Of a DNA stretch of 6,845 nt, positions 5,088-6,845 are shown piece after piece. The notes under the pieces are model-generated. The model had not been told where the DNA came from. It saw nothing but the letters and a program-made list of their open reading frames with translations, and made no database searches. Every line of letters starts with the position of its first letter. Position 1 is the first letter of the stretch. The stretch covers positions 1 to 6,845 of the forward strand of contig JAPLGJ010000040.1 of assembly GCA_026390215.1 (NCBI GenBank), written 5' to 3'. The position numbers and the translations under genes were made by a program. Origin of the DNA: Caldisericota bacterium. GTDB taxonomy: Bacteria; Caldisericota; Caldisericia; Cryosericales; Cryosericaceae.

Positions 5088-6446
5088 TCAGGAGTCATCC
5101 GCAGCCTCCGGCGCTAGACCGATGAAGCGCTTGTACTTGGCCATGGTTTCCGGAAGCCGTATGGCCTCTACCCGGATACCTACATCGGCATCGATCCCGT
5201 AGCTGGACAACTCGCTCGTCAGACGGTCCCTCAGTCGTTCAACCACGGCAGCCCCTGTCTCACCCGTTGAGTCAAGCACGTCGATGGTGATTTCCAGTCT
5301 GGAATGGGAGATCTGGCTAACCCGGAATTCTCGGATGTTGTCACTCGTCGTGATAATCCATCGGCTCACCAAATCGGGGTAGACGGGTTGCAGAATGTTG
5401 TTCTTGTTGGCAAGGTAGAGGACGTCGTCATTCCTTCCCAGCACCTTGTCGATGACTCTGAACGAGCTGCCGCAGGGGCAGCGTTCGCCCAGCTGGATGA
5501 GATCATTCATCTCGTACCGTATCAGGGGCTGTGCAGTATTGATGAGATTTGTGAGGAGCATCCGTGTTCCCAGGGGTCCCGGACGGTCCACCGGCTCCCC
5601 GTTCTTGTCGTAGAGTTCGATAAAGACCAGGTCCTCGTTGATATGCAGGTTGCCACACCGGCAGGTGCTGCCAATCTGCCCTTCACTGGCCTGGTAGATC
5701 TCGATGACCCGCGTTCCAAAGCTTCGTCGAAAGCGTTCCTTCTCCTCCTTCTCCAGCACTTCTGCATACGAGACAATCATCTTCAGCGGCCTTGTGATCG
5801 TGCCGGCCCACGGCAGCAGTTGTCGGACCAGGCTGGGGGGTGCCATCAGGATGTTGATGCGGTCATCATTGATTCTACGAATGATGTCGTCGACCGGCGT
5901 CATGGTGCTGAGGTAGTTCAGGTGAATGAAAGGGGCATTGATATCCTCAAAGCCCTGGCTGAACACCCTGAGCAGAAACAGAATGCGGAAGGGAAGGTCC
6001 CTGCTGGATAAGCCGCTTCTGGCCAGAAAGGCAAAGGGAAGCCGCTCGGTCATGGTCTTTGGTGTGACATAGATGCCCTTGTTGCCGCTGGTGCCACTGG
6101 AAAGGCCAATCACGTACTGGTCCTGGTAATAGCCCAGGTATTCCTTGTAAAGTTCCCGCTGGACGGCATAGTCTCGCACCGCCGCGAGCTTCAGGCCGCA
6201 GGTGTTGATGTCATCAAAATGGTCCATCATGATTTGTTTGTTGATGGACGGCAGCTGCCGGAAATCCTCCAGACTCCCCACGGGCAGTCCTCTGTACAGG
6301 TCGCTGTAGAAAGGCGCGTGGTTCATGGAGAACACGACCAGCTTCTGGAGTTCAGAAAGCTGATACGCGCGAATCTGCTCGTTGGAGAATCGGTAGAGAT
6401 GCCTGTTCAGAAGCCGGTAGTCACGGATGCCCTGGAGGATGTTCAC
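5088..6446 (-). CDS. Adenylate-forming enzyme, PaaK/CapK/F390-synthetase-like
   Basis: 452-residue ANL-superfamily protein that should activate a carboxylic acid as acyl-AMP, and possibly pass it to CoA or another acceptor. Visible core motifs: SSGTSGNKG (116-124), the phosphate-binding P-loop; YQASEG (251-256), the adenine/aromatic motif; LIRYEMNDL (308-316); and GRNDDVL (337-343), near the hinge. The C-terminal MAKYKR (435-440) contains the candidate catalytic lysine. Paired cysteines TCRCGNLH (261-268) and RCPCG (322-326) resemble the metal-binding cysteine sets of phenylacetate-CoA ligase and F390 synthetase relatives. The substrate is not evident; relatives include coenzyme F390 synthetase, phenylacetate-CoA ligase and capsule CapK proteins. 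The start is GTG at 6446-6444, overlapping the upstream stop as GTGA, which implies translational coupling. The 3' end converges on cysM with 12 bp between stops. Confidence 0.85.
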   Translation of the reverse strand: MNILQGIRDYRLLNRHLYRFSNEQIRAYQLSELQKLVVFSMNHAPFYSDLYRGLPVGSLEDFRQLPSINKQIMMDHFDDINTCGLKLAAVRDYAVQRELYKEYLGYYQDQYVIGLSSGTSGNKGIYVTPKTMTERLPFAFLARSGLSSRDLPFRILFLLRVFSQGFEDINAPFIHLNYLSTMTPVDDIIRRINDDRINILMAPPSLVRQLLPWAGTITRPLKMIVSYAEVLEKEEKERFRRSFGTRVIEIYQASEGQIGSTCRCGNLHINEDLVFIELYDKNGEPVDRPGPLGTRMLLTNLINTAQPLIRYEMNDLIQLGERCPCGSSFRVIDKVLGRNDDVLYLANKNNILQPVYPDLVSRWIITTSDNIREFRVSQISHSRLEITIDVLDSTGETGAAVVERLRDRLTSELSSYGIDADVGIRVEAIRLPETMAKYKRFIGLAPEAADDS

Positions 6447-6845
6447 GTCCCATCACCAGCCGTTGTGACCCCAATCATCTTGTGCTTCTTCTCGCTCTCG
6501 CCGAAGCGGTCCAGTACCCAGCAGTAGAAATGCTCCAGACCGTATCGGAACTGGGCTCTTTCCCAGAGCATCAGGAAGAAGCCCCAGCAGAGAGCAAGGA
6601 CAAGCCCATAGACGAGCGCGGCCAGCAGACCGAAGTGGAGGCCGGGGATGAAGAGGGACAGGACCCGGTAGATGCACGCGCTGACCACACTCTCCAGAAA
6701 GAAGACCGTCAGACCGGCGACGCCGAAGCGGTAGATGAAGGTGCTGACAAACGACAGGTGCCGGGTGTCTGCCTCACGCCTGAAGTCGTAGTGCCAGAGA
6801 GCAGCCAGCATCATGCCCAGGAAGAGTCCCAACTGTGCGACCATG
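6443..6845 (-). CDS. Polytopic membrane protein, C-terminal part (DUF418/acyltransferase-like)
   Basis: C-terminal 133 residues or more of a membrane protein; the frame is open to the window edge, and the Met at 6844 is probably internal. Hydrophobic segments lie at about residues 1-17, 36-60 and 66-94 counted from that Met. A cytoplasmic-looking basic/acidic tail follows (ERAQFRYGLEHFYCWVLDRFGESEKKHKM). The LTVFFLESVV segment and the W...FRYGLEHFYCW ending recall the C-terminus of DUF418 (YeiB-like) and related membrane acyltransferase proteins, where a GPLEWLWR-type motif ends the last helix; this resemblance is partial. It lies upstream of and overlaps (GTGA) the adenylate-forming enzyme, so the two are likely co-translated and may work on one lipid or surface molecule. 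Function is not established. Confidence 0.6.
   Translation of the reverse strand, partial: MVAQLGLFLGMMLAALWHYDFRREADTRHLSFVSTFIYRFGVAGLTVFFLESVVSACIYRVLSLFIPGLHFGLLAALVYGLVLALCWGFFLMLWERAQFRYGLEHFYCWVLDRFGESEKKHKMIGVTTAGDGT

Overview
The window comes from a GC-rich bacterium (roughly 60% GC by eye) with compact, overlapping operons. No rRNA, tRNA, mobile element or CRISPR array is visible, so the lineage is not settled. A stand-alone NifS/NifU-type pair (the minimal Fe-S system typical of many anaerobes), an archaeal-type free-serine-kinase homologue and an apparently leaderless cysteine leader peptide suggest an anaerobic bacterium from a less-studied phylum or an actinobacterium-like lineage. 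That placement is inference.

Left block, + strand (1-3593): a 5'-truncated cysteine desulfurase, a NifU/IscU-like scaffold that has lost one of the three usual cluster cysteines, a GPH-family (MelB-like) sugar:cation symporter, and a GNAT-fold protein of unknown substrate. The genes are 6 and 30 bp apart or overlap by 4 bp, so they probably form one transcription unit.

Centre (3594-5075): the most interesting part. A sigma70-type promoter is followed, at the expected transcription start, by an ATG opening a 20-codon leader peptide with a Cys-Met-Cys motif. Behind it lie a 12-of-14-bp antiterminator and a perfect 11-bp GNRA-capped intrinsic terminator that compete for the same bases. The arrangement reads as a complete ribosome-mediated cysteine attenuator. 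It controls two overlapping genes: a very short (138 aa) ParB/sulfiredoxin-fold protein that matches the free serine kinase SerK at its catalytic motifs, and a CysM-type PLP synthase with an arginine where O-phosphoserine-using enzymes have one. Together they would make cysteine as L-serine -> O-phospho-L-serine -> L-cysteine, switched on when charged tRNA-Cys is scarce. The neighbouring cysteine desulfurase would consume that cysteine for Fe-S assembly or tRNA thiolation.

Right block, - strand (5088-6845): a PaaK/CapK/F390-synthetase-like adenylate-forming enzyme, preceded with a 4-bp overlap by the C-terminal part of a polytopic membrane protein that runs off the window edge. This operon converges on the cysteine operon with only 12 bp between stop codons.
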